A stretch of 64,000 bases of DNA from Desulforamulus aeronauticus DSM 10349 (GCF_900142375.1 NZ_FRAR01000020.1:54067-118066); one strand, 5' to 3'; shown: positions 18,056 through 27,333, counted from the stretch's first letter. The notes: generated by a model not told the origin, from the letters alone. A program made the numbers and translations.

Positions 18056-18102
18056 AGGTTTCACTCTTTAGAGGATGAAATCTGCCAGTCTGGGCTTTTT
18101 TG
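18041..18102 (+). terminator. Riboswitch-controlled terminator
   Basis: AAAAGCCCAG (18041-18050) pairs with CTGGGCTTTT (18090-18099), followed by TT, with an inner stem GGTAGGTTTCA/TGAAATCTGCC. The 5' arm is part of the conserved ykkC 3' end, so aptamer and terminator compete. Confidence 0.88.
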
Positions 18103-18145
18103 CATCTAAATTTAAGTAACTGACAGAAAAATATGAGGTGAAACA

Positions 18146-19912
18146 ATGCAGAAGGATGTTGCTGCTTTAGCGCAAGAGTTGAGAGTAGCTTCCAACCAGG
18201 AACCAGCAGATTTGTTTATTACTAACTTGCAAATTGTCGATGTTTTTACAGAAACAGTTTTCCCAGGTTCTCTCGTTATCAAAAATGGTAAGATTGTGGC
18301 AGTTAACCCAAGTTGGCAAGTTACCGCCAAAGAGGTTTTTGACGGGGCAGGACGCTATGCGGTGCCCGGTTTTATGGATGCCCATATCCATATTGAACCC
18401 ACTTTATTATCTCCCGAAGCTTTGGCCAGTGTAATTGTCCCCTGGGGAACCACCACCCTTTTTGCTGACCCCATGGAAATTGCCAATGTGGCTGGTATAG
18501 CGGGGGTCGAAGCTCTGCTCAGTAACACAGAAAACTTACCTTATCGTATTTACATAGAGGTACCTTCCAGGGTGCCCACCGCCCCAGGACTGGAAACCAC
18601 CGGTGGGGTGTTGGGAGTTCAGGAAGTTAACGAACTTTTAGCCAACAACATAGCCGCCAGTCTGGGAGAGTTGGACCCCTCCAAGATTTTAACCATCCGG
18701 GAAGAGTATTTGGCTAAAATAGTAAGTGCTAGGGCCAAAGGCAAAGTGGCCAACGGACATGCCATTGGCCTTAACTGGGATCAGCTTAATGTCTATGCGG
18801 CGGCCGGTCTCTCGGATGACCATGAGTCGGTGGAATTTAAGGAACTCTTTGAACGCTTGCGTTTAGGTATTAAAGCCTTAATCAGGGAAGGCAGCACCGA
18901 ACGGAACGTAGAGGCTTTGGTGAAGGGTGTTATTGAACACAAGTTACCCACCGACAATCTAATCTTTTGTACAGACGATAAACATGTTAATGATATCGTC
19001 CGGGAAGGGCATATCAGCTACAACGTACAGAAAGCCATTAAGTTGGGCTTAGACCCCATTAAGGCAATCAAGATGGCCACCCTCAATACAGCCCAACATT
19101 TTCGCCTAGACCACGAACTGGGAGCCATCACACCCGGTAGAGTAGCAGATATTGTTCTGTTGGATAATTTAACAGAAATCAAGCCAGCCTGCGTATTTAA
19201 GCAGGGTGAATTGGTAGCCCGTGACGGTAAGCTAACCCGTGAGATGTCCATGGCCCAGTATCCAGAATTTTTAAATGCAACGGTTCAGCTTTCTGCTGAC
19301 TTGTCACCCGCATCCTTTGCTCTGGAGTCCGCAGGAAAAAGGTGTAAAGTCAAGGTCATCAATCTTTATCCAGATCAAATTATCAATTATGCCACAGAGG
19401 AATGGCTCAGTGTTGCCGATGGTGAAGTTCAGGTAGATACAGAGCAAGATATTTTAAAACTGGCTGTGGTTGAAAGATACGGTAAGAACGGCCGGGTGGG
19501 TATTGGGTTTGTCAGAGGGTTTACATTAAAAGCCGGTGCGTTAGCTTCTTCCGTTTCACACGATCATCACAATATTGTTATCGTGGGGACTAACAACGAA
19601 GATATGTACCTGGCTGCCCAGGAGATTGCCAAGCAGCAAGGTGGACTGGTGGCAGCTCAAGCTGGCAAGGTGTTGGGGGTACTGCCGTTGCCCATTGCCG
19701 GTCTGATGAGTCCGCTACCCGCAGAAGAAGTTATGTCGCAAATTGATCAACTGAATGAAAAGGCAGTCAGTTTGGGATGCAATTTACCCGCTCCCTTGAT
19801 GACCCTTTCCTTTATTTCCTTACCAACGGTACCCGAATTGGGTCTAACAGATTACGGCCTGATTGATGTTTTAAAACACCAAAAGATTGATACCGTTCTT
19901 GCAACGGAGTAG
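18146..19912 (+). CDS. ade: Adenine deaminase
   Basis: This 588-residue amidohydrolase-fold enzyme converts adenine to hypoxanthine and ammonia. Metal and family motifs are 'GFMDAHIHIEPT' near residue 76, 'HDHHNIVIVGTN' in the C-terminal domain characteristic of Ade, and 'GVLPLPIAGLMSPLP'. Length agrees with B. subtilis AdeC. GAGGTG lies 7 nt upstream of the ATG. It is the first gene after the tandem riboswitch and is followed closely by the xanthine dehydrogenase molybdenum subunit, so adenine can be routed through hypoxanthine to xanthine. Confidence 0.95.
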   Translation: MQKDVAALAQELRVASNQEPADLFITNLQIVDVFTETVFPGSLVIKNGKIVAVNPSWQVTAKEVFDGAGRYAVPGFMDAHIHIEPTLLSPEALASVIVPWGTTTLFADPMEIANVAGIAGVEALLSNTENLPYRIYIEVPSRVPTAPGLETTGGVLGVQEVNELLANNIAASLGELDPSKILTIREEYLAKIVSARAKGKVANGHAIGLNWDQLNVYAAAGLSDDHESVEFKELFERLRLGIKALIREGSTERNVEALVKGVIEHKLPTDNLIFCTDDKHVNDIVREGHISYNVQKAIKLGLDPIKAIKMATLNTAQHFRLDHELGAITPGRVADIVLLDNLTEIKPACVFKQGELVARDGKLTREMSMAQYPEFLNATVQLSADLSPASFALESAGKRCKVKVINLYPDQIINYATEEWLSVADGEVQVDTEQDILKLAVVERYGKNGRVGIGFVRGFTLKAGALASSVSHDHHNIVIVGTNNEDMYLAAQEIAKQQGGLVAAQAGKVLGVLPLPIAGLMSPLPAEEVMSQIDQLNEKAVSLGCNLPAPLMTLSFISLPTVPELGLTDYGLIDVLKHQKIDTVLATE

Positions 19913-19923
19913 GAGGTTTGAAA

Positions 19924-22035
19924 ATGCCAGGAGTTGTTGGGCGTTCGATACCTCGGATAGATGCAGTTGGCAAAGTGACTGGTCAAGCCCTGTATGCCAG
20001 TGACTATTACCTTCCTGACATGCTGCATCTGAAACTAGTCCGTTCAACCCAGGGACATGCTTGTGTCTCCCGAGTTGATACCAGCGCCCTGGAAGGGTTG
20101 ACGGATGTCTACGTTTTTACAGCTAAGGATGTGCCTGTGAACAGCTTTGGTCAAATCCTCAAAGATCAACCGGTATTGGCAGATGAACGAGTGCGATTCT
20201 TTGGTGAACCAGTGGCTGTGGTAGCAGCCAAAAGTCGCAAGTTAGCGATAGAGTATAGTCAATTGGTAAAGGTTAAATACCAGCCCTTAACAGTGGTGGA
20301 AGAGCCGGAGCAGGCTTTACAGCAGGAGGCCCCGCAAATTCATACCGAGGGCAATCTATTGCAGCATTTTGCTTTTCAAAAGGGGAACTCTGAAAGTGCT
20401 TTGGACAAGAGTGAGCTAATCTTGGAAGATACCTTTACCACACCGGTGGTGGATCACGCCTATCTTGAGCCGGAGGCGGGAGTTTCCTTCCTGGATGAGG
20501 CGGGTGTACTCAATATTATTGCCGGCACCCAAAATCCTTTTTACGATCAACAAGAGATCGCCCGTTGTTTGGGTATTCCTAAAGAAAAAATTCGGGTGAG
20601 AACCGCCAATATCGGTGGTGGTTTTGGGGGGAAAGACGGTAATACCGTCCAACTCTATCTGGCGTTAGCTACTTGGCAAACAGGCCTGCCGGCCCGCTTG
20701 GTGTTTGACCGGGAAGAATCCCTCGTGGCTTCTTACAAAAGACACGCTGCCCGGGTTTGGGTGCGGCTGGGTTTCAGTAAAGAGGGACTGATTACAACTT
20801 ACCAAGGAAAAATATATTACGATACCGGTGCCTATGCGGCGTTAGGCCCTGCAGTTCTTGGCTTGGGCGTGGAACATGCGGCGGGACCCTATGTGATTCC
20901 CAATGTGCAGATAGATGGCTATCTTTGCTATACCAACAAGCCTCCTGCCAGTGCCATGCGGGGATTTGGTGCTCCACAAACGGCCTTTGCCACAGAAACG
21001 CTGCTGAACAGAGCGGCAAAACAGCTCCAATTGGACCCCGTGAAGCTCCGTCTAAAGAATGCCTTGTCCAAAGGTGCCGAGGGGAGCTTGGGTCAACCCA
21101 TGAACCATTCAGTTGGCCTTAAAGAAGCCTTAACGCTATTGGAAAAATCTCCTCTTTGGCAGGAAAGATTACAGCCTAACGACCCCGATATTGGCTACGG
21201 AATGGCTGCAGGTTTTCTCAGCTGTGGTATGGGAAAAGGCATTGAAGATAAGGCCAAGGTAGAAATTCAAAAACTGCCCGATGGTATCTATGAGGTCAGA
21301 ATTGGCACGGTAGAAATCGGACAGGGAAGTAACACCGCCTTTGCTCAATTGGCAGCCCAGGCCCTGGGAGTTTCCCTGCAGGAGATCCGGGTGATCATGG
21401 GGGACACCGCCCTTACCTATGACAGTGGCTCGACAGCGGCCTCCCGAACCTCCTATATCTCGGGAAATGCCTTGCTGTCTGCGGTGGCAGATTTAAAAAG
21501 ACAAGAAGAATTGGGTGAGGTTTATCCCAAGGGTGTCGGGGAAGCTGTGTTCCCGGAAGTTAAAGAAGTCAATTTAGGCATTGGCTTACCGCACAGCATG
21601 TACACCTTCATTGCCCAGGCCGCCAAGGTAAAAGTAAATCGGCGGACCGGGGAAGTGAAGCTGCTGCAGGTATTTGCTGTCACAGAGGCTGGGAAGATCA
21701 TAAATCCGATGGCCCTGGAGGGACAAATTCAAGGTGGCGTTGCCATGGGAGCAGGTTATGCATTGCTGGAGCAAATTGGCTTTGTCAGTGGTCTGCCCAA
21801 GCAAATCAATTTATCAACCTATCTGTTGCCCACCAGTCTTGACCTGCCGGAGATAGAGACCGCAGTGGTCGAGGAGTATGAAGAGTCGGGTCCGATGGGG
21901 TTGAAAGGGGCTGCGGAAGTGGGAACGGTGGTGATTGCTCCGGCCATTGTGGCAGCCATTAACGAAGTGATTCCGTTGCCCATCAATAAATTACCGATTT
22001 CCCGGGAGCAAATAGCTGGCTATCAGGCAGTCTAA
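19924..22035 (+). CDS. xdhA: Xanthine dehydrogenase family, molybdopterin-binding subunit
   Basis: This protein of about 703 residues binds the molybdenum cofactor and hydroxylates hypoxanthine or xanthine. It has the a/b hammerhead start ('RIDAVGKVTGQALYASDY'), 'GGGFGGKDG' near residue 235, 'AMRGFGAPQ' near 345, 'EIGQGSNTAFAQ' near 465, and the catalytic Glu in 'GLKGAAEVGTV' near the end. It is slightly shorter than most homologues. AGGAGG at 19911 fixes ATG 19924. The FeS and FAD subunits are encoded upstream of the riboswitches under a separate leader. Confidence 0.93.
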   Translation: MPGVVGRSIPRIDAVGKVTGQALYASDYYLPDMLHLKLVRSTQGHACVSRVDTSALEGLTDVYVFTAKDVPVNSFGQILKDQPVLADERVRFFGEPVAVVAAKSRKLAIEYSQLVKVKYQPLTVVEEPEQALQQEAPQIHTEGNLLQHFAFQKGNSESALDKSELILEDTFTTPVVDHAYLEPEAGVSFLDEAGVLNIIAGTQNPFYDQQEIARCLGIPKEKIRVRTANIGGGFGGKDGNTVQLYLALATWQTGLPARLVFDREESLVASYKRHAARVWVRLGFSKEGLITTYQGKIYYDTGAYAALGPAVLGLGVEHAAGPYVIPNVQIDGYLCYTNKPPASAMRGFGAPQTAFATETLLNRAAKQLQLDPVKLRLKNALSKGAEGSLGQPMNHSVGLKEALTLLEKSPLWQERLQPNDPDIGYGMAAGFLSCGMGKGIEDKAKVEIQKLPDGIYEVRIGTVEIGQGSNTAFAQLAAQALGVSLQEIRVIMGDTALTYDSGSTAASRTSYISGNALLSAVADLKRQEELGEVYPKGVGEAVFPEVKEVNLGIGLPHSMYTFIAQAAKVKVNRRTGEVKLLQVFAVTEAGKIINPMALEGQIQGGVAMGAGYALLEQIGFVSGLPKQINLSTYLLPTSLDLPEIETAVVEEYEESGPMGLKGAAEVGTVVIAPAIVAAINEVIPLPINKLPISREQIAGYQAV

Positions 22036-22119
22036 GTAAACAACGAAGCTTTTTTAACGGCTGTAATTGAATGGCTGGCAAGAAATTAATTGGTTACATA
22101 AAAAGAGGAGGGCTAATCA

Positions 22120-23154
22120 ATGAAGGTTAAAGGTTATTTATTGCTAGTGGCAGTACTGCTCATGAGTTTGTTGCTGACAGGTTGTGGTGGCGGTGATAAG
22201 CAAGAGCCGGCCAAACAAGAGGGCAACCAAGAAAAGAAGCCCCTTAAAGTGGCCTTGATCTTACCCGGTAAAATTGATGATGTTTCCTTTAACCAAGCGA
22301 TGTACGAAGGTGTTAAAGAACTGGAAAAGGAATATGCCGGAAAAATTGAAGTTACCTACACCGAACAAGTCTATGAAGTTGCCAACATTGAACCTGCCCT
22401 AAGAGATTTCGCTTCTCAGGGTTACGACTTGATCATTGGTCATGGTTTTCAATTTATGGAGCCCATTATCAAAGTGGCAGGAGAATTCCCTAACACCAAA
22501 TTTGCTTTAGGAACAGGCTTTAAGACCCTGCCCAACACCTGTGTTTACGATGTCAAGCTGGAAGAAGGCGGTTACCTAATGGGAACTTTGGCGGGTCTGA
22601 CAACTAAGACCAATAAACTTGGTGTAGTTGGCGGTGCAGACGTGGCCGAAATTTACCGGGGTCACGAGGCTTATAAACATGCTGCCAAACTGGTGAACCC
22701 CAACGTACAAATTCAAGAACTTTACACCGGCGATTGGCGTGATGCTGCTAAAGCTAAGGAAGGCGCCATATCTATGTATGATGCCGGAGTCGATGTGGTT
22801 TGGCACTCCGGTGATGGGATTGGTGTAGGTGTTGTGGATGCCGGTAAAGAGAAAAACAAAACAGTGCTGGGTAACGTATCGGACCAAAACGTACTGGCAC
22901 CTAACAATGTATTATCCGGCATTGCTTATAACTGGACCCCGGTTGTTAAACAAATTGTCGATGATGTTTTGAATGATAATTTTACCAACCGCAATGACAA
23001 GTTTTACTGGCTGACTGTTGCCAATGGTGGTATAACGGTAGCACCCTTCCACGGGTTAGATAACACCGTACCCGCAGAAGTGAAGGCAAAGATGGAAGAA
23101 GTTAAAAAGGGATTGGCTGAAGGCAAAATTGAAATGCCTAAATTTGAGAAGTAA
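22120..23154 (+). CDS. nupN: BMP-family nucleoside-binding lipoprotein
   Basis: This 344-residue protein has a lipoprotein signal peptide with lipobox LTGC and Cys22 as the acylation site. The rest is a BMP/PnrA-type periplasmic-binding fold ('KVALILPGKIDDVSFNQAMY', 'GADVAEIYRGHEAYKHAA', 'WHSGDGIGVGVVDAGKEK'). Known members bind purine nucleosides. It is followed by the matching ATPase and two permeases, so it is the receptor of a purine nucleoside importer. A hairpin directly after it may raise its dose over the other subunits. Confidence 0.9.
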   Translation: MKVKGYLLLVAVLLMSLLLTGCGGGDKQEPAKQEGNQEKKPLKVALILPGKIDDVSFNQAMYEGVKELEKEYAGKIEVTYTEQVYEVANIEPALRDFASQGYDLIIGHGFQFMEPIIKVAGEFPNTKFALGTGFKTLPNTCVYDVKLEEGGYLMGTLAGLTTKTNKLGVVGGADVAEIYRGHEAYKHAAKLVNPNVQIQELYTGDWRDAAKAKEGAISMYDAGVDVVWHSGDGIGVGVVDAGKEKNKTVLGNVSDQNVLAPNNVLSGIAYNWTPVVKQIVDDVLNDNFTNRNDKFYWLTVANGGITVAPFHGLDNTVPAEVKAKMEEVKKGLAEGKIEMPKFEK

Positions 23155-23160
23155 GACAAA

Positions 23161-23190
23161 GGGGGCCTGTGGCCAGGCCCCCTTATTATC
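23161..23190 (+). terminator. Intra-operon hairpin after the binding-protein gene
   Basis: GGGGGCCTG pairs with CAGGCCCCC across a 4-nt loop, followed by TTATTATCTTTT. It probably gives partial termination between the binding protein and the ATPase gene. Confidence 0.75.
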
Positions 23191-23211
23191 TTTTCCAGGG
23201 GTGAAGGTAGT

Positions 23212-24744
23212 TTGCAATCATATGCTGTGGAAATGCAAGGCATTACTAAGCGCTTTAAAGGAAATGTAGCCAATAATCAGGTGGACTTTCGTCTGATAAA
23301 AGGATCTATTCATGGTTTGCTGGGTGAAAACGGAGCCGGTAAAACAACCCTGATGAATATCCTGTTTGGACTTTACCAACCGGAGGAAGGTCAAATTAAA
23401 ATCAATGGTTCAGCGGTTGTCCTCAATAATCCAACCCAGGCTATGAACCTAGGCATTGGTATGGTGCACCAGCATTTTATGTTGGTAAGGCCGATGACCG
23501 TTGTTGAAAACATGATGCTGGGGTTGCCCTCTCAAAGAGGCCCTCTTTTAGATAAAGCCAAGGTTGAGGCATCCCTCAGAGAACTCTCAGGGAAATATAA
23601 CTTAAAAGTAGATCCTAAGGCGAAGATCAGACAGCTCTCCGTCGGTGAACAACAAAGGGTGGAAATATTATCGGTGCTCTATCGGGGTGCAGAAATCTTG
23701 ATCCTGGATGAGCCTACAGCTGTCTTAACGCCCCAGGAAAGCACGGAATTATTTAAGATTCTCAAATTAATGCGGGATGATGGTAAGTCCATTATTCTTA
23801 TTACCCATAAATTAGAAGAAATTTTGGAGATTGCCGATGAAGTAACGGTACTTAGAGATGGCTGTAGAGTGGGCGGCGAACCCATAACCCCCGCCACCAC
23901 CAAAAGTGACTTAACCAACCTGATGGTAGGGCGTGAAATTGTCTGCAATTTTGCGGAGAAACCGCCTTGTACCGGAAAAACCAGGCTGGTTGTTGACCAG
24001 CTTATGTTAAAGGATGAACATAAGCTGCCTGTTTTAAACGGTATTAATTTTTCCATTCGGGAGGGAGAAATAGTAGGCTTGGCCGGTGTGGACGGTAACG
24101 GTCAAAAAGAGTTATGTGAAGTTCTAACAGGCTTAAAACCCTCGTCCTCTGGGAAAATCCTTTTGGATGGACAAGAACTGATTGGCAAAAAACCCAGTGG
24201 ATTTATTAAGGAAGGAATTGCCCATATTCCTGAAGACCGTCATAAAACCGGTCTGGCCATGGGCTTTGATATAGCCACCAATTTAATTATCAAAGAATAT
24301 CACAGTCCGCGCTTTTCCTTTAGGGGGCTTTTAAATTTTAAAGCCATTCAGGATAATGCCAAGAGACTGTTAGAGGAATACAAAATTAAAGCCAGTGGCC
24401 AGGAGGCCAAAGCCAAGGACCTCTCTGGTGGTAATCAACAGAAAATCATTCTGGCCCGGGAAATTACTTCTTCCCCCCGGGTGATTATCGCCAACCAACC
24501 AACCCGTGGCTTAGATATTGGTGCCACCATGTATGTGCGGGAAAAGCTGATGGAGCAAAGGGCACAGGGTGTCAGCATTTTACTGATTTCAGCGGATTTG
24601 GAAGAAATTCTTCAGATATCCGATCGGATAGCCGTTATTTATGAGGGACAGATCAAAGGGATTATGGATAACAAAAATGTCAGCATCGAAGAGATCGGTA
24701 TGATGATGGCGGGTGTGGAAAGTGGGGAAAAGGCAGCATGCTAA
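23212..24744 (+). CDS. nupO: Nucleoside ABC importer, duplicated ATPase
   Basis: This 510-residue protein has two ABC domains. Domain 1 has Walker A 'GENGAGKTT' at 38-46, signature 'LSVGEQQRVEIL' near 145 and Walker B 'ILILDEPTA'. Domain 2 has a degenerate Walker A ('GVDGNGQKE', near 292), signature 'LSGGNQQKI' and 'IIANQPTRGLD'. This asymmetry is usual in RbsA/NupO-like ATPases. TTG 23212 is the likely start, with GGGGTG and GAAGG upstream. Its end overlaps the first permease gene. Confidence 0.92.
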   Translation: MQSYAVEMQGITKRFKGNVANNQVDFRLIKGSIHGLLGENGAGKTTLMNILFGLYQPEEGQIKINGSAVVLNNPTQAMNLGIGMVHQHFMLVRPMTVVENMMLGLPSQRGPLLDKAKVEASLRELSGKYNLKVDPKAKIRQLSVGEQQRVEILSVLYRGAEILILDEPTAVLTPQESTELFKILKLMRDDGKSIILITHKLEEILEIADEVTVLRDGCRVGGEPITPATTKSDLTNLMVGREIVCNFAEKPPCTGKTRLVVDQLMLKDEHKLPVLNGINFSIREGEIVGLAGVDGNGQKELCEVLTGLKPSSSGKILLDGQELIGKKPSGFIKEGIAHIPEDRHKTGLAMGFDIATNLIIKEYHSPRFSFRGLLNFKAIQDNAKRLLEEYKIKASGQEAKAKDLSGGNQQKIILAREITSSPRVIIANQPTRGLDIGATMYVREKLMEQRAQGVSILLISADLEEILQISDRIAVIYEGQIKGIMDNKNVSIEEIGMMMAGVESGEKAAC

Positions 24745-25832
24745 GCAGCACGGGGTTTTTTAAAAAAACATTAGTTAGTATTGCACCATCAATCATCACC
24801 ATCAGCTTGGCTATTCTGGCCAGCGCCCTGTTGCTACTCCTAACGGGTCAAGACCCGGTGGAAGCCTTCCAGACCTTGTTTTGGGGTGCCTTCGGGTCTA
24901 CCCACAGGATTGCAGAAACCTTGGTTAAGGCAACTCCTTTGATGATTATGGCTCTGGGTACATCCATTGCTTTTAAAAGCCAACTTTGGAACATTGGGGG
25001 AGACGGACAGTTTACCCTGGGAGCTATTTTTGCGATGACAGTGGCTCTAAACTTTTCGGCCCTGCCAAACATGCTGCTATTGCCCTTATCCTTTGTGGCA
25101 GCTTTTTTGGGCGGCGCCCTCTGGGGTGGCTTGGCAGGTGTTTTCCGAGCAAAATTTAATGCCAACGAAGTAATTACCACCCTCATGCTCAACTACGTGG
25201 CCGTTCACCTGTTATCTTGGGTGGTGCGGGGCCCGCTTATTGACCCTAAGGGCCATGGCTTTCCTCAAACGCCTTTGCTCGATGAGGCCTTGAAGCTGCC
25301 TATTTTGCTGAGCGGCACCAGGCTACATTTGGGGATTATCATTGGCGTACTGATCATTTTGGCAGGCTATCTTTTCTGGCGTTCTACCTTGGGGTTTCGC
25401 ATCCGGCTCATGGGGGAAGGGCACCATGTGGCGCGCTATAGCGGCATCGAAATTTCCCCAACCATTGTTTTAATCATGGTTATCTCTGCGGGCTTGGCAG
25501 GGGTAGCTGGTTGGACGGAGGTTTTTGGCATCCACTATCGTTTGATGGATGATATTACCGCAGGCTATGGCAGCCTGGCTATTGTGGTGGCCCTGTTAGG
25601 CAACCTCAACCCGCTGGGGATTGGCATATCCTCCTTCTTTTTTGCCGCGTTAATCGTGGGTGGCAGCACTATGCAGCGGATGGTAGGAGTACCCTTTTCT
25701 TTAGTTAGTGTCATACAGGGTTTGGTCATTATCTTTGTGATTAGTCGGGTGATTTACACACAATGGAGGGATCGGCGTGACGGAAGTATTAACCCAGGGG
25801 TTTCTAATAAGTCTACTGGCAGGAGCTATTAG
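24738..25832 (+). CDS. nupP: Nucleoside ABC importer permease 1
   Basis: This 364-residue integral membrane protein has about ten hydrophobic segments. 'LWNIGGDGQFTLGAI' and 'NANEVITTLMLNY' are typical of NupP/BPL-type permeases (BPD_transp_2 family). It pairs with the second permease to form the channel. It overlaps the ATPase gene by 7 nt and the next permease by 56 nt, indicating coupled translation. Confidence 0.92.
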   Translation: MLSSTGFFKKTLVSIAPSIITISLAILASALLLLLTGQDPVEAFQTLFWGAFGSTHRIAETLVKATPLMIMALGTSIAFKSQLWNIGGDGQFTLGAIFAMTVALNFSALPNMLLLPLSFVAAFLGGALWGGLAGVFRAKFNANEVITTLMLNYVAVHLLSWVVRGPLIDPKGHGFPQTPLLDEALKLPILLSGTRLHLGIIIGVLIILAGYLFWRSTLGFRIRLMGEGHHVARYSGIEISPTIVLIMVISAGLAGVAGWTEVFGIHYRLMDDITAGYGSLAIVVALLGNLNPLGIGISSFFFAALIVGGSTMQRMVGVPFSLVSVIQGLVIIFVISRVIYTQWRDRRDGSINPGVSNKSTGRSY

Positions 25833-26718
25833 AACCAGTGTGCCCATTCTTCTTACTGCCTTAGGGGACATCTTTACGCAACGTGCGGGCATACTCAATC
25901 TTGGTTTGGAAGGAATTATGCTCATGGGGGCCCTGGGTGGTTTTGTGGGAGCCTATTTTACAGGCAGTTTGTGGCTGGGTGTTCTGCTGGCCATGCTGAT
26001 TGGGGTTCTTTTTTCACTGATTATGGCCTTTTTAAGTGTTACTGTCAAAGCCAATCAGGTTATTGCGGGAACGGCGTTGACCATTCTGGGGACAGGGCTT
26101 TCTGCGTATCTGTATCGCAGTATTTTTGGTGTGCAAAAGCTGCCCCCGCAAATTGAAGCCTTTCCGGCCATTAAAATTCCCTTGTTAGGGGATCTACCCT
26201 TTTGGGGACCGGTGCTTTTTGAACATAACATTTTGGTTTATTTGACTTTGGTTCTCGTCTTCGTAACTTACTTTGTGATGGAAAAAACCACCTTTGGACT
26301 AAGTGTCAGGGCTGTGGGGGAGCACCCACGGGCAGCAGATGCCAAGGGCATTAATGTACAGTTGGTTCGCTATATTTGTGTCATGATTGGCGGTGCCCTG
26401 GCAGGATTGGGTGGGGCCTTTCTTTCCATTGGTTTCATGAATACTTTTTTAGATCAAATGGTGGCAGGTCGTGGTTTTATCGCAGTGGCGGTGGTCATCT
26501 TTGCTCGTTGGAATCCTTACCGGGCTTTGGGTGCTGCTTTGCTTTTTGGTGGTGCCAGCGCCTTACAACTGAGGCTGCAAGCAATGGGAGTACCGGTACC
26601 GCACCAGTTCCTCCTAGCCATGCCCTATATCTTAACCATCCTGGTTCTCCTGAGCGTTTCTAAAAAGGCCCAGTTTCCCGCGGCTTACACAGTTCCCTAC
26701 TCCAGAGCAGAACGGTAA
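25777..26718 (+). CDS. nupQ: Nucleoside ABC importer permease 2
   Basis: This 313-residue BPD_transp_2 permease has about nine membrane segments. The motifs 'RAGILNLGLEGIMLMGAL' and 'FIAVAVVIFARWNPYRALG' identify the NupQ side of the pair. It starts at GTG 25777, with GGAGGG 7 nt upstream, inside the end of the previous gene. The 56-nt overlap is therefore supported by its own ribosome site and is not a miscalled start. Confidence 0.92.
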   Translation: MTEVLTQGFLISLLAGAIRTSVPILLTALGDIFTQRAGILNLGLEGIMLMGALGGFVGAYFTGSLWLGVLLAMLIGVLFSLIMAFLSVTVKANQVIAGTALTILGTGLSAYLYRSIFGVQKLPPQIEAFPAIKIPLLGDLPFWGPVLFEHNILVYLTLVLVFVTYFVMEKTTFGLSVRAVGEHPRAADAKGINVQLVRYICVMIGGALAGLGGAFLSIGFMNTFLDQMVAGRGFIAVAVVIFARWNPYRALGAALLFGGASALQLRLQAMGVPVPHQFLLAMPYILTILVLLSVSKKAQFPAAYTVPYSRAER

Positions 26719-26735
26719 TGGAAAGAGGGGTTACG

Positions 26736-27188
26736 ATGCCAGCTAAACAGGGGCGGGTTTCTTTACGAGTGATCCTAGGGATTATCATAGTTCTGCTGCT
26801 GGGTGGACTGGCGGTATCCTGTTACCCGGGGCAATGGCAGGCAGCCCAGCGAGTTCAAGGGTTTATTGATGCCGTCAACGAAAACAATTCCGGAGATGTG
26901 TACCCCTACTTACTACCTCAGTTGCGTGAGCGGATCAACAAAGAGGATTTTGTGCGTAATTTTGCCAAAGAAAGATCCTATCCTTACCTAACGCCACTTT
27001 ATCTATATCTCGATGAAGTAAAACTGGCCCCAGATCGATACACCGGGGAGGCCGTTCTCACAGTGGCGGCAAGATTGCCCGGAGAAAAGATGCGTGTTCA
27101 GTTATACTACTATCGGGGTAAATATTACATTGCTGCCTTTGAGGATATTGTGGATGGTACTTTCGAGGAAAAATTTAAAAAGCTATAG
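26736..27188 (+). CDS. Membrane-anchored hypothetical protein at the operon end
   Basis: About 150 residues: a short basic N terminus, one hydrophobic segment ('VILGIIIVLLLGGLAVSC') and an extracellular domain of about 115 residues. The soluble part ('RVQGFIDAVNENNSGDVYPY' then a beta-rich end) resembles an NTF2-like or DUF4878 fold. The Cys after the hydrophobic run could be lipidated, but the lipobox (AVSC) is poor. ATG 26736 fits AGAGGGG better than the ATG that overlaps the permease stop. As last gene of the nucleoside transport operon it may assist uptake. The function is unknown. Confidence 0.6.
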   Translation: MPAKQGRVSLRVILGIIIVLLLGGLAVSCYPGQWQAAQRVQGFIDAVNENNSGDVYPYLLPQLRERINKEDFVRNFAKERSYPYLTPLYLYLDEVKLAPDRYTGEAVLTVAARLPGEKMRVQLYYYRGKYYIAAFEDIVDGTFEEKFKKL

Positions 27189-27197
27189 GTTTTGCTA

Positions 27198-27230
27198 GCA
27201 TGTCGGAAAGTATAAAACTTTCCGACATGC
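27198..27230. terminator. Terminator hairpin of the purine operon
   Basis: GCATGTCGGAAAGT (27198-27211) and ACTTTCCGACATGC (27217-27230) are perfect complements with a 5-nt loop. The T tract is poor. Confidence 0.6.
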
Positions 27231-27245
27231 ATAAGGGCAAGCTAA

Positions 27246-27320
27246 GCTTCCGCCGGCGTCTAAAGACTTGGCGTACCCTAAAGGGCATAACCTAAAGGTC
27301 ACAAGTAAACAAGCCAAGTT
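27246..27320 (+). repeat. Dispersed palindromic element, TCTAAAGACTTGGC family
   Basis: The segment starts GCTTCCGCCGGCGTCTAAAG. ACTTGGC (27266-27272) pairs with GCCAAGT (27313-27319), followed by TTTTC. The opening CGCCGG and TCTAAAGACTTGGC are repeated at 42846-42865. Confidence 0.45.
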
Positions 27321-27333
27321 TTTCTAACAGAAT

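Noticed and set aside
17949..18146. Minus-strand frame of 65 codons
   Set aside because: It is antisense to the tandem riboswitch and terminator, with no supporting ribosome site.
20792..21122. Overlapping frames on both strands inside xdhA
   Set aside because: They are shadows of the molybdenum subunit gene, which has continuous family motifs through this stretch.
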